The notes beneath the pieces were generated by a model. The model made no database searches. It saw only the letters and a program-made list of their open reading frames with translations, and was not told the DNA's origin. Both the position numbers and the translations under genes were made by a program. Shown here in pieces: positions 27,585-38,869 of a stretch of 64,000 nucleotides of DNA (positions within the stretch are counted from its first letter, which is position 1; every line of letters begins with the position of its first letter). Origin of the DNA: Uloborus plumipes (lineage: Eukaryota; Arthropoda; Arachnida; Araneae; Uloboridae); NCBI GenBank assembly GCA_038373865.1, contig JAXGGA010001178.1, positions 102,003-166,002 of the forward strand, read 5' to 3'.

Positions 27585-27810
27585 AAGATTTTCAATTTTA
27601 ATTGGATAAGTATAACTTTTAAAAGTTATTTTTTTATGATAACAATTAGCTAGTCTATTGATCTCATCAAGTATTTCTTTATATTTTATCAGCAACTTAG
27701 ATTTTTAATTTAAATTGGAAAAGTATAAATTTAAAAATTATTTTTTTTAAATGGCAGTCAGCTCGTCAATTGATTTAATGATTTATTATTTCATATTTGA
27801 CTGCTAAATC
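27585..27810 (+). repeat. Diverged tandem duplication, two units of about 115 bp
   Basis: 'agattttcaattttaattgg' at about 27588 recurs as 'agatttttaatttaaattgg' at about 27708, followed in both by 'a.aagtataa.tttaaaa.ttattttttt'. The second unit also keeps 'cagctcgtcaattga' against 'tagctagtctattga'. It directly follows the younger tandem pair, which suggests a locally duplication-prone site. Confidence 0.65.
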
Positions 27811-28960
27811 TATCAAATCACAATTAGTTAAGCTTACCCGAACGGCTGAGCGGTTTTAGTCCCACTGGTAGGGCAAAGCAGGTTTTTCAAGTGATTGTAA
27901 TGTTTGATTATAAATAAATATTGGGTTTAAGATAATGAAAGAATAACTTTTTTTTTCAAGTTCATGATCCCTTCTAGGAAATAAAACCAAAAATGCTGCG
28001 ATAGAAAACCAAAAATTACAATTTTCGATCGTTCTTCGTTAACCTACCTGCTTTAGACATCCCTCCCTACAAATTCATCATTGAATTTAAATGAAAAAAA
28101 AAATCGATCAAAAAATTGCGCCTACTTCATGTTTTGGGAACACAAATTTTATTTGAAGAGCTTCATCTTAATTTTCATAAAGAAAAATGCAACTAAATAT
28201 TAAATCAAAATTTCTTCTATATCAGCAACATAAGGCCCTAAACATAGTTTAATAGTTCACTGCTTACCGCATTAAAAAGCAAATTTAATGTTCCAAAAAT
28301 AATTTTAGGAAAATCTAAAAAGTTTTGACATATCAATCCAACTAAAGAATTTATGCTTAACTCTGACTCTCAAAAGTTACGAAAAACTCAAAATTTTAGA
28401 TCTTAAGCTGGTAGATTCATTGCAGTATTAAGTAGAATAAATGCCCTAATTAAATCTTGAAAAATATTAATTTATTCTTGTCCGCTTTGTTCCACTAGCA
28501 AACTAAAACAACAAAACAACTTTAATGCTTCTCTGAGAGCCACTGTATTTTCTCTAAAACAGTGCCAGATAATTATTTTATCTTGTTATTAAAGTTTTTT
28601 TTTTTTTTTTTTTTTTTTTGTTAGCACTAACCCAAATTGCTTTCTAATGCTATTACGCACTTCGCTGTTGTTTTAGTAAGTGATTCCATTGATCAACGTC
28701 CCTTAAAGTTTTGATTTGACTCCACTGGAAGTTTTCATTGCTTTTAGTTCCTGTTTGGTTGTAATGAAGTGGAGAGGTAACTCAGCAGAAGTGCTTTTAT
28801 TGCTATCAATCAAATGCAATAAAGTCACAAAAATGAAGATTTTTGGCTTCGTGTTGAAGAAAGCGAGACAGTTTAGAACAAGGGAGAGTTTCTTTGACAT
28901 CTGAAAAAAGTTTCGCGATAAAATCGTGATCTAGATTAAAATGTATAGTTTTTCAAAGTT
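27811..28960. other. Intergenic, nothing firm
   Basis: A tRNA-like 'ggctgagcggt' occurs at about 27845, but no B box follows at the right distance. A run of 25 T lies at 28595-28619. Opposed short frames at 28703-28904 overlap each other and look like chance. Confidence 0.4.
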
Positions 28961-28964
28961 TTAA

Positions 28965-29267
28965 CCCTTTATGACCCAAATTAACTTATCAATAATTTTT
29001 TTACATATTTTGTTGTTTTTTTCAGTTGAAAATACATCAAAAAAGATATATATCGAGTAAAAAAAATTGAAAATTTTGGGGGGTCTAAGGCTCCCACCCC
29101 TTTGGCCCCCAAAGAAAACTGTTTCCGATCACAGGTACCATCTGTCGGCCTCTCAGCAAAGTACAGTGAGTGGTACTTAAAAGCTTCAACATGATTCCAG
29201 CCATTTAGGATTCATAATACTAAATTAATATAAGCGGGACTTCTGAGTCCCGTCGGAGCATAAAGGG
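28965..29267 (+). mobile_element. piggyBac-type MITE, copy 2 (303 bp)
   Basis: Same family and orientation as 13446-13736. TTAA lies on both sides (28961-28964 and 29268-29271). The left end is CCCTTTATGACCC and the right end reads CCCTTTATG in reverse complement. The middle shares 'acaggtaccat.tgt.ggctctcagcaaagtac' style sequence with copy 1. It differs by substitutions and a short insertion near the right end. Confidence 0.85.
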
Positions 29268-29271
29268 TTAA

Positions 29272-30092
29272 AGATAGTTAATCAATTTCAAAGTGGAGTT
29301 TAAATTGAAAATTTCCCATGTGTTATTTCTTTTCAACATAACTCGTTTTCATTACACTATTTGGAGCAAAATTTCATGTGTAAGTGTTTCATGTGCAACA
29401 ACTGTCTTATTACATTATTTTTTTACGTAACAATTTGACTGTTTGAATATAAACTACGCGACTGAAACCTCAATAAAAATTTAGCCGAATGTATCTATCA
29501 AATGACTGTAAAAGTTACCCATAGTGTTCAGGAAAGCACTCGTCTCTCCACCTTTTTAGTCAACACTGCTATCGTTCGGTTCATTAAATTTACATTTTGC
29601 CTAATAAGTTTAGCGCCTTTGTTTTGGGGGCCTCAGATCTGTTTCTTTCTTTGAAGGACAAAAGAAACTTTGTTCTGAAGCGTAAAAATACCAGGACTTG
29701 GAAAGCAACTCGGACAATTGAGCTCTGAATGTATGCTACATTGTATCTTGTCGAAGAATCGGAATCTCTTTAGTTGGTTGAGGAAGACAAAGGGGGAGAT
29801 TAATGAGAGCCGAAATATTCAACGCATTGTTCCTCACATGGAAATCCAAGCATTGTGATCTTTTGTTGATTTGTTTGGTACACAGAAGCATCAGTTACTG
29901 CCTTACTTGCATTCTAATTCTGCTTAACAAATGCGTTTAAGACCTAACCTGTTAACTACATGTCTGGTTGAATCTTGAGAGAAGAATAAATCAAAAACTG
30001 TACGCTTCGTAATCTTTTCAATTATATGATTAATTAAATGTTATTATCAGAGTAGTTTTACAATTTTAGACTTATGTTTAACCTAAATGATG
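29272..30092. other. Intergenic, nothing recognised
   Basis: No gene or repeat recognised between two MITEs. Confidence 0.45.
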
Positions 30093-30094
30093 TA

Positions 30095-30672
30095 GGGGGA
30101 TGTGGGGCAAAGTAAAATAGTTAAGATAACTTACCTGTTTGAAAATGAACAAATTGAAAATTTGTCCTAAAAATTGTTGCACATAAAGAAGGAATAATGT
30201 ATTTTGTAATACACCTTGCGTTGAAGTATTATTTTTCATTTTTGGCAGTTATTTTGCATCTTCAAAAAAAGGTGGATTACCACTTTGCCCCATCCATTTT
30301 GCCCCGCGTGCACTTGAGAAATTACATTGAACATTTAAACTCAAAGCACGCGTAATAAAAACTAAATAAAGACTGCACTGAAGATCGGTAGATCTCAATT
30401 AATACTTAAAATGATAATTACAAAACTTTTATCATATTTTAATGACAAGAAGTATTTTTGAAAAACCACGAGTATTACAACAAAAGTATCAAATTTTGAA
30501 AATGACTTTACAATTTTTTCTGCTGATCTTTACAGCTATTTATTTTTTGACAGGAATCAACTATACGTTCAGGAACTTAGTTAAAATATTGCTAGATAGG
30601 TGGCGCTGCAAACATTGAAAATATTTTACCATTTCATTTTGCCACGCTATTTCACTTTGTCCCACATTCCCC
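30095..30672 (-). mobile_element. TA-flanked MITE with GGGG ends, copy B (578 bp)
   Basis: Inverted relative to copy A at 15751-16279. The left end GGGGGATGTGGGGCAAAGT and the right end ATTCCCC with TA outside both define it. Inside, near 30283-30305, lie two further inverted copies of the terminal motif ('actttgcccc', 'attttgccccgc'). It shares 'ggtggcgctgcaaa' (inverted in copy A) near 30600. No coding capacity. Confidence 0.82.
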
Positions 30673-30674
30673 TA

Positions 30675-33600
30675 CTTTTACTCTTTAAATGATTGAATAT
30701 GCATTGAAATAATATTATTTTACATCTTTACGTGCACACAATGTAGTACCACAAAGTAAATTTGTGAAAAAAAGATACAAAATTTTCAAATAGTTCAAAT
30801 ATATTTGAGATAATGTTTTGGAGAGGTCACGAGAGTGGTTTCAAATCATCGCATTGAAGCACACTATAGTTAAAAAGTACTTCACTGAGTGCTGCCTACA
30901 TCAAGGTAAGTAAAATAGCATTTTAAATGCACATGCTCATTCACCTGTAGCATTAATCCAATCTGCTTGGAACAACACCTTTGCTTTAACGACAAATTGC
31001 CATGGAAATGCGCATACCAAATTTGGTACTTAGAAAACATAATTTGATTTCGAGATGTGAAAATTCAATTTCTTTTCTCTAAATTTTTATTTTTGACTTT
31101 TTTTTTTTTGACTGTACGATATTTTAAAGATGCATTATGCCACTTTTATTGATTTTGTATAGGTTTCAGAGTTTTTTCTTGAATGAACTGGCAGTAGTAA
31201 CTTAATATACATTTCTAGAAGGCGAACGGGAGGGGGGGTACTGGATAATGCCGAGTTTGTCCTCCTGTTCAGAGTGTTCATTGACTGGGTTGGTGCACTT
31301 TTTTCATTTCAACCCCTAAAATATCTAACTAAATGCCGTAAAATTTCCCCCGATCTATAAAAATATTTAGACGTATCAATTAAAATGCTTTTACTTTCTT
31401 TCCGTCATGTGGCATTTTTCAACAATTTTATAATATTTTCCTATGAATTTGCGCTTAAATATTCATTTACTGGTAGATCTCTCCTTCATATAATGATGTG
31501 GACACAAAATATTCGTGTAGATAAACTCTTAGCCGAAATTAATGCTTAAAAATATTATTGATATCCCTGAAGATAAGTAGATAACATTTTCGTCCTACTC
31601 GCACTTTAAGAGTTGATAATCTTTTACAAGCTGGCAACGCAAATTATAACTAGTCCCAATGAGTAATCCAAAAAACTAGCTTCCTTTTCCAAATCAAGAG
31701 CCTGTTACTCCAGTAACTGCCACAGGAGTACCCGATAAATGAGATCGGAACGGCATTTCGGGTGCAAGACTAACACACAGTTTTTAACCTCAGGGTTGAT
31801 CCTATTATATTTAGGATACCTTTTAAAATTTTACACATATCTAGCATCTCAGAACTTGCAACACTTCAGTTTTTTCAAATAAAAATTGCAAAGAAAAAGT
31901 CTGAAAATTTTTACCGCGAAATAAATGTTCCTACACTCGACTCTATTTGCTTTAACTTCTTTTTTCATGCTCGAACTGTCTGTGGTGATATTTGGGAAAT
32001 AACAACCTTTGTAACGCTAGAGGGTATTGGATAAAATGGCAGGAAATATGTAATACCGAAAAAAAAAGAGGAAAACTCGTGGAAGGAAAGCGGTCGGAAA
32101 TCCATTTCTACCCGGCCAATGGAATCAATTTAAGAAACTGGGATCTTGGGAGAAACCGCTAGAGGGCGCCCAGATCGATCAAAATGCTTTCGAGGTAGAG
32201 TGCACGTAAGGTAAAGTACTTCGGACATTATTTCTTACTTTCCAGACCAATCGGATATCGAGTTACAGTTCCAAAACTAGTATCTTACACATTTTCTACC
32301 TATTCGCCACGAAATTGAAGCTAAGTTTCTTTTTTTTTCGTCTTGAGAACATGTTCAGTAGTCCGATTGTTTCTGAATAAGAAATCTGTATTTTGATTCA
32401 AAAAAGAAAACGCTTTCTTTCACCAACACAAAATCAGGCCTTTGAAGATACTCCTAATCGTCCCTCACTGTCAGATCTTTTCGATAACGTTCGAATTTTA
32501 CAATAAATCGTTACTCTATAAGACAGTTTCAACACTACACACTCCACGGTCCCCCGTGCCTAAAAAATCAACTCGATACTTTCAGCACTATAGGCCATGC
32601 ATGCTGCTTTCAGCTTGGTATGGTAAATTCGAAAGCCTCAAGCAAGAAAAAAGAGTAAACATTACGTGAAGAAATGAGAATACAATAGTAGATTATAACA
32701 AAAGGTTGATCCAAAGTTGAACGATCTTGCATCCCCGTATAACAACTTCGAATTTATGATATCAACTGAGTTTCTCTCTTAGGTTTTGGCTGGAGAATAT
32801 TTAAAAAATACGTTTTCCACACTTAATATAATTTTCTAAAACAAAACATACTTCTAATCACCAAAATGAGTTAGTGAAAAAAAGACTAGATATTTTTTTT
32901 TAAGCTGCTCGACATTATATTTCTGTAAATTTCAGCTGTTGCAAGCTCCAGGATCGTTAATGACGACATATTAAATAAAAGCAAATGAATAGTTTTTGTA
33001 TTTTGTTTATTTATTTATTTTCTTACTTTTTTACTGTAACGGTTCTGCATAAACCCTAGTTTTCTTAGAAAGCTCTCTCATGTAGGTTGTAATAAAATTA
33101 ACCAAGAAAATCAACAGCATTCTAAAGTGCAACAAATAAAAAGTATTTTAGAAAATTTTTGAAAAGTGCTTCTAAACTATTCATCGAAATCAGATGCTAT
33201 CCCCAGAAGCATCTTTTATATTCACTCAAATGCAGAAATAGCAGCTCACAAAGCTACAGAACTTTACTTCTGTTTGCTAGATTTTAAATATAACTTTCTA
33301 CTGTCACATTTTCAGAGCGCAACGAAAGAAAAGACATTAGATGCAAATGGTAAATCACTGCTAAGAAAAAAAAAAACATTCGGAACGTTCTTTGAAAATA
33401 GACTATTGGGACAACTAGTGCGCCCAATTTCTACCAGAAGCATATCTGACATAAAACTGTAAAAGTCAGTTAAAACACTACAAGTCAGCAACCTTCCAAA
33501 AATTTGCCCTTGAATCCTTCTGAATAATTCAGAAACCTTCACAATAAAAGCCAGTCACGTTTCTGAAATAACTCAAAAACTTTCCAAGAAAACTCATATA

Positions 33601-33936
33601 AGTTTATAGCAACAGCTTGGCACCTTCCTGATTTGCCATGAAAGCTACTGAAGAAAATGTAGTCGAAGGTATGGCTGAATTGCAAGCAAATACCAAACAT
33701 ATATTTTACCTTCATTTCCTGTAAGACTGCAAAGTCCTAAAATAGCATTTCGCTCTTGCTTATAGCTTAATCTGGAAGGGGCGTAACTGAGCTAAAGACG
33801 AAAGACGTGACAAAGATGCGGAGTATATCTCTATACAAGTAGCTAAAATGTTTGTGTACTAAAAATGAGAATTCAATGAAATGAGCTGCATTCATGCAGC
33901 TTGTAGCGATTCAGAAAACGTTGCACTAATATTGGT
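30675..33936. other. Intergenic, nothing recognised
   Basis: AT-rich with a few mixed-composition open frames (32442-32669, 33166-33462) that I cannot tie to any family and that lack convincing splice sites. No mobile-element ends found. Confidence 0.4.
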
Positions 33937-34005
33937 GAATGTGGGGCAGTGTGAAATAGTTAACTTATCTTTTCTCAAAATGAACAAATTTCAAATTTGT
34001 TTGTA
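33937..34005 (+). mobile_element. Fragment of the GGGG-end MITE family
   Basis: 'gtgaatgtggggcagtgtga' followed by 'aatagttaactta' and 'caaaatgaacaaatt' matches one end of the 15751/30095 family. The other end is missing, so this is a truncated relic. Confidence 0.7.
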
Positions 34006-34216
34006 ATTTTTTTAGTAATATTAATAAATTTGTTTCACTTCGTAATAAAACTAACAAATAGAAATACTATTTTTTATTATTGGTGCTTTAAAAAAGCTAA
34101 AAATTTTCACTTTTTTTTCTTTTTATTTCCAGGTGGTAAAGGGAAAAACAAACTTTTTTTGCAGATGAATTACGTTTCATTTTGGTTATTACAAATATGT
34201 CGGATCAAAGGAATGA

Positions 34217-34368
34217 CTAAATAAGAGAATTGATGGATGAATGAACACATAATAAAACAATAAACGAATAAATAAGTAAATGCGTAAATTAATTTATGAG
34301 AAAAATAAATGAGTGAATAAAACCATGAATGAAGAAAATAAGTGCATGAATGAATAAATAAGTGAATT
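34217..34368 (+). repeat. Degenerate AATG/AATA-rich simple repeat
   Basis: Irregular array of units such as 'gaatgaa', 'ataaataagt' and 'aaataaatga'. It has no coding or transposon signature. Confidence 0.6.
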
Positions 34369-34797
34369 CTTCAGTTAAATTACTGTAAATGAACTTATTA
34401 TGACATGCTTAAGTGGTTTAATAAATCATTGTATAAGAAAGCGAAATGAACAATTACACTTTGTCCTGACTACACCTGACTACAAATCATTGAAAATAAA
34501 AATAAGCTAAAAGTTAAATAAATAAATATTGCATTGAGTATTAGCTGGTCTTACTGTTTACAATGTTAATAACAGGAACTTTATCATTTTATGATAACAA
34601 AAACAATTTTCTGTAAAATATAAGCATAATGTTTTACAAATTCTTGGATCACTTCAATCTTCGGAAGTAACTTTTTCTGACTGGAATAGACTGCATGTGT
34701 TACTACATACAGATTAATGCTGTTAGTTTTTAGAAAGATTTTCTGAATTTGTTTGCTATAACATATCAATGCTATGAAGCAATACCTGCCTGTATAT

Positions 34798-34828
<31 letters not shown>
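34798..34828 (+). repeat. (CA)n then (TA)n microsatellite
   Basis: About 12 CA units followed by a short TA run that abuts the left palindromic element. Confidence 0.9.
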
Positions 34829-35476
34829 CAGGGTGTCCACTCCAATCGTGGACCAATAGCTAATTTCTAAACCGTTAGAGATAAGCATATAGTTTATTTA
34901 GGAAAAAATCTCCAAATTACGAAAGGAATTTTGGGTCTATTCAATGTTTTTCAAAAAATCAAATTTTGAAAGAGTTACGAAATTTAAATTTTTATACAGC
35001 CCCCCAGTCCCATCAATCATATTTAGTAAAACATTCTTGACACTGTAACGTTTAAAACTAAAAAAAAATCACTGTTCTACCACAAAAATTGACCGAGTTA
35101 TGACGTTTTGAAAAATCAAGATTTTGAAAGAATTCGCATACGGTCCCTTAAACGATCTCTCGATGACGTCATGAAATAATGCAAAATCTTGATTTTTCAA
35201 AACGTCATAACTCGGTCAATTTTTGTGGTAGAACAGTAATTTTTTTTTAGTTTTAAACGTTGCAGTGTCAAGAATGTTTTACTAAATATGATTGATAGGA
35301 CTGGGGGGCTGTATAAAAATCTAAATTTCGTAACTCTTTCAAAATTTGATTTTTTGAAAAACATTGAATAGACCCAAAATTCCTTTCGTAATTTGGAGAT
35401 TTTTTCCTAAATAAACTATATGCTTATCTCTAACGGTTTAGAAATTAGCTATTGGTCCACGATTGGAGTGGACACC

Positions 35477-35479
<3 letters not shown>
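34829..35479 (+). mobile_element. 651-bp palindromic MITE, copy 1
   Basis: The element reads almost the same on both strands: left arm 34829-35125 and right arm 35183-35479 are each 297 bp and near-perfect inverse copies, around a 57-bp asymmetric core (35126-35182). Ends are CAGGGTGTCCACTCCAATCG and its inverse, with TA outside both, inside (TA)n DNA. The core contains the octamer TGACGTCA. There is no coding capacity. The TA target points to a Tc1/mariner-related non-autonomous element. Copy 2 at 38166-38816 has the same layout with its core reversed. Confidence 0.9.

Positions 35480-35534
<55 letters not shown>
35480..35534 (+). repeat. (TA)n microsatellite
   Basis: Uninterrupted TA array of about 27 units that follows the palindromic MITE. 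Confidence 0.95.
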
Positions 35535-35538
<4 letters not shown>

Positions 35539-36552
35539 CAATTTTTTATAGTGTTTAAAATAGGGATAATTAAATCCCAAAAACTACAAGAAGACACAAG
35601 AATACAAAAATTATTGGGACCTTTCCTCATGTCAGATAGAAAGGGCCTTGCGAACCAGGGATCTGGTCTTCCCCCTGATGACGTGTCAGTAATTGGTTTG
35701 CCATTTCACTATTTCGTTTTGTATTTTTGATTATATATATATATATATATACACACTGCTCGACATTAAAAATGCAACACCAAGAAGGAGTGGTCAGAAA
35801 TTGATGAAATTTGGTAAGAAGACAGAGACAGCATGGAACAATAAGTGATATTTATTTCAAAATAAATAAGCAAAATTTAGAGCGAGGACGGCGTCGGCTC
35901 AATAAGAAGTAGGACCACCGCGGACAGCGATGCACGAAGAAACACATCTAGGCATGGAGTCAATAAGCCTGCGGATGGTGTCCTGAGGGTTGGCACTCCA
36001 TTCCCTTTCAACCATTTGCCACAGTTCGTCCTCTGAACGAGGCAGTGGCAGGTTCTGCAAACGGCGTCCAATCACGTCCCACACATGTTCGATTGGTGAC
36101 AAGTCAGGAGAGTATGGTGGCCAGGAAAGAATCTGTACACCTCGTAGAGCATGTTGGCTGATTCGAGCAGTGTGAGGCCGGGCGTTATCCTGTTGAAAAA
36201 TTGCATTTGGCAGACCCTGAAGGTAGGGGATTGCCACCGGCCGCAGTACATTATCTACATATCGTTGGGCCGTCATAGAATACGAACTAGAGGTGATACG
36301 GAATTGTATGCAATAGCGCCCCAAACCATTATGCCACGTTGTCGCGCTGTGGGGCGTTCCACAGTTACTGTCGGATTCGATCTTTCTCCACGTCGACGCC
36401 ACACACGTATGCGATGACTATCGCTGGACAAACAGAAGCGGGATTCATCTGAGAACACTACGGTTTGCCATTCTGCCATCCACGTCGCTCTGGTCCGGCA
36501 CCATGCCAAACGTTGGAGTCTGTGCTGTGAGGTCAATGGCAGTCTTCTTAGC

Positions 36553-36557
36553 GGGCG
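36553..36557. repeat. 5-bp target-site duplication, left
   Basis: GGGCG here is repeated at 37478-37482 on the other side of the nested element. With one copy removed, the transposase frame joins as R-R-P-L-R-R, as usual in Tc1 relatives. Confidence 0.85.
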
Positions 36558-37477
36558 CACAGTGTTTCGATTAGTGTAAGCTAGGTGGACAAAAGTCAAG
36601 TTCGGAATTCTAAAATTCGACATTGGAATAATGTCTACAATATACCAAAACATGATATTTCATTATTTGTTTATGTTTAACTCCCTTCCGCCAGGTGAGT
36701 ATTAAGGGTTGAAGTTACGTATCTCTTTGTTTTAGAATAAATCAGTTGAGTTTCAGACATAATTTTAAGCACATAAAATTAAAGCTTTCCGATTTTTTAA
36801 TGATTTAATTGTGCAAGATGGGTGTAATTAAAGCTGTTAAGTGCAAGTTTTGCCTAATTAAATTAGTGTATATGATAATTAAGTAATATTAAAAAAACAT
36901 TTTAAGATGAACAGAATATTTTTGCTTGTTTCGAAACTTTCACGTGATGGGAAACACTTGTCCCCGTTTGTCCCCGGGCTAAGTTTTCTGTATGTAATGG
37001 CTGCACCTTTCCCATAATTAATAAGACGTATTATAGGCAGCACACTCGAGTACAACACTTTTTTTTTTAGAGTACTTTCTTTCGAGGAGGGATTTCTTTG
37101 AAGAATGGTTGAAGCCCCCCAAAAGAAGAAAAAAACTTTATTCTCTTCGAAATCCTTTCTTCCAAATTTAATTTTGAAAATCTTACATAGGACTCTGAAA
37201 AGAAAAGCAGGAAAAGTTAGCTAACTATGCCTAAACAAATTCTGAAAAATGGGTCTCTGCGGGAAAATCAAAACAGCGTTTTCTGGCAACTAATGCAAAC
37301 TGGCTGGACAAAGGCATAAAATTCGAAGTTGAACGCTGTGCCGCAACTTTCCACATCATTTCAAGGTTCTACTACTGTAGGAAGAACACGGAACAAATTT
37401 GAACACTGATCCATAAATATGTAAAAATGACGAAAAATAATTTTGGCCAGTTAGCTAACATTAATCGAAACACTGTG
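36558..37477. mobile_element. Transib-like non-autonomous element, 920 bp
   Basis: Both ends begin CACAGTGTTTCGATTA (right end in reverse complement, 37462-37477), and the match continues less perfectly to about 37 bp (about 32 identical). Flanks are the 5-bp direct repeat GGGCG. A 5-bp GC-rich target duplication plus CACAGTG ends is the known signature of the Transib superfamily, relatives of the RAG1 recombinase; CACAGTG equals the consensus heptamer of antigen-receptor recombination signals. On the left an ACAAAAGTC stretch follows after 24 bp, loosely like a nonamer. The interior shows no RAG1-core-like coding sequence, so it is non-autonomous. The assignment is by ends and target only. 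Confidence 0.8.
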
Positions 37478-37482
37478 GGGCG
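37478..37482. repeat. 5-bp target-site duplication, right
   Basis: Second GGGCG copy, directly after the CACTGTG end of the nested element. Confidence 0.85.
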
Positions 37483-38088
37483 CCGTGATTGCAGGCCACG
37501 TGCAACCAGTCGACGGGAAATGGTTCTGGTCGACACAGAAACATCCAGGGTACCTTGCACGTGCTGCAGAATCGACGTACAAGTGACTTGCGGGTCCGCC
37601 ACAGCTTGTCGGTGAATCCGTCGATCCAAGCGGTCTGACGTCACTCTGGCTGCACCTGCACCCCTCAATGTGGCTACATTTCCTCTTTCCAACCATCTCC
37701 GACACAGCCGATGCACAGTGCTTGCATCCATGTGGGTATCAGCTGCAATTTGACGTATGGACCAACCTCCCCTTCTCAGTCCGATCACCATACCCCTTGT
37801 AAAGTCGTCTATATGCTGGAAGTGTCTTCGTTGAGGACGGCGTGGCATTTCCTCCTATCACACGTATCCTTCGAGACAAAAACCAAATTTCTCCGATAAT
37901 TAGTCTGGCAGAAAAACCAACATGAACATAGCCCACTTTTCAACTTCATTCTCTTATATCTTACTTCACGTGCGTCGGAGAGCTGCGCATTTCATATCAT
38001 TTGCATAACTCAGTGACGTGCGTCTACGGTAAAATTTGCATGAATTTCTGACCACTCCTTCTTGGTGTTGCATTTTCAATATCGAGCA

Positions 38089-38090
<2 letters not shown>

Positions 38091-38152
<62 letters not shown>

Positions 38153-38165
38153 ATATATATATATA
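38091..38165 (+). repeat. (TA)n microsatellite
   Basis: TA array with one interruption that joins the Tc1-like right end to the second palindromic MITE. Confidence 0.95.
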
Positions 38166-38813
38166 CAGGGTGTCCACTCCAATCGTGGACCAATAGCTAA
38201 TTTCTAAACCGTTAGAGATAAGCATATAGTTTATTTAGGAAAAAATCTCCGAATTACGAAAGGAATTTTGGGTCTATTCAATGTTTTTCAAAAAATCAAA
38301 TTTTGAAAGAGTTACGAAATTTAAATTTTTATACAGCCCCCCAGTCCTATCAATCATATTTAGTAAAACATTCTTGACACTGTAACGTTTAAAACTAAAA
38401 AAAAATCACTCTTCTACCACAAAAATTGACCGAGTTATGACGTTTTGAAAAATCAAGATTTTGCATTGTTTCATGACATCATCGAGAGATCGCTTAAGGG
38501 ACCGTATGCGAAATCCTTCAAAATCTTGATTTTTCAAAACGTCATAACTCGGTCAATTTTTGTGGTAGAAGAGTGATTTTTTTTTAGTTTTAAACGTTAC
38601 AGTGTCAAGAATGTTTTACTAAATATGATTGATAGGACTGGGGGGCTGTATAAAAATTTAAATTTCGTAACTCTTTCAAAATTTGATTTTTTGAAAAACA
38701 TTGAATAGACACAAAATTCCTTTCGTAATTTAGAGATTTTTTCCTAAATAAACTATATGCTTATCTCTAACGGTTTAGAAATTAGCTATTGGTCCACGAT
38801 TGGAGTGGACACC

Positions 38814-38816
<3 letters not shown>
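38166..38816 (-). mobile_element. 651-bp palindromic MITE, copy 2
   Basis: Same length and arm length (38166-38462 and 38520-38816, 297 bp each) as copy 1. The 57-bp core (38463-38519) is the reverse complement of that of copy 1 with about five differences. Ends are CAGGGTGTCC and its inverse, in (TA)n. No coding capacity. Confidence 0.9.

Positions 38817-38869
<53 letters not shown>
38817..38869 (+). repeat. (TA)n microsatellite
   Basis: TA array of about 26 units that ends the nested cluster. Confidence 0.95.

Larger units (their letters stand above)
35899..37848 (-). pseudogene. Tc1-family transposase, split and frameshifted
   Basis: DNA transposase of the DD34E class, which cuts and rejoins element ends in the nucleus. 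It reads on the minus strand from ATG at 37848. The N-terminal part (37483-37848) has the two helix-turn-helix DNA-binding units (GWSIRQIAADTHMDASTVHR, then a second unit ending in RRLVARGLQSRRP). The 920-bp insertion follows. The rest (35899-36557) continues with RRLPLTSQHRLQ and the catalytic motifs: D in FSDESRF, D in QQDNARPHTA and E in DLSPIEHVWD. All three acidic residues are present. About 36275-36290 a frameshift (net loss of one base or gain of two) separates VWGAIAYNS...PLV from MTAQRYVDNVLRP. The frame ends with TGA at 35899. If the insertion and the frameshift are ignored the length is normal, so inactivation is recent. Confidence 0.93.
35755..38090 (-). mobile_element. Tc1-like transposon, with a nested insertion
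   Basis: Inverted ends run from ACTGCTCGA inward and share GCAACACCAAGAAGGAGTGG (35774-35793 on the left, inverse near 38052-38071 on the right). (TA)n DNA lies on both sides, consistent with TA target preference. Without the 920-bp insertion at 36558-37477 the element would be about 1.4 kb, normal for Tc1. It carries one transposase gene on the minus strand (35899-37848), broken by the insertion and a frameshift, so this copy cannot make its own enzyme. The ends could still be used by an active relative. Confidence 0.92.

Noticed and set aside
27838..27895. tRNA-like or SINE-like A box ('ggctgagcggt')
   Set aside because: No B box lies at a proper distance and no clover-leaf can be drawn.
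33166..33462. 98-codon open frame, overlapped by a 76-codon frame on the other strand
   Set aside because: No recognisable motif or splice sites. Opposed overlapping frames of this kind are common here.
35452..35730. Open frame with a long Tyr-Ile run (similar ones at 35445 and 37966)
   Set aside because: It is simply the (TA)n microsatellite read as codons, joined to the end of the palindromic MITE.
36151..36417. Plus-strand open frames in the Tc1 element (also 35990-36175, 37427-37615, 37711-37899)
   Set aside because: They are the antisense shadow of the minus-strand transposase, which has all the family motifs.
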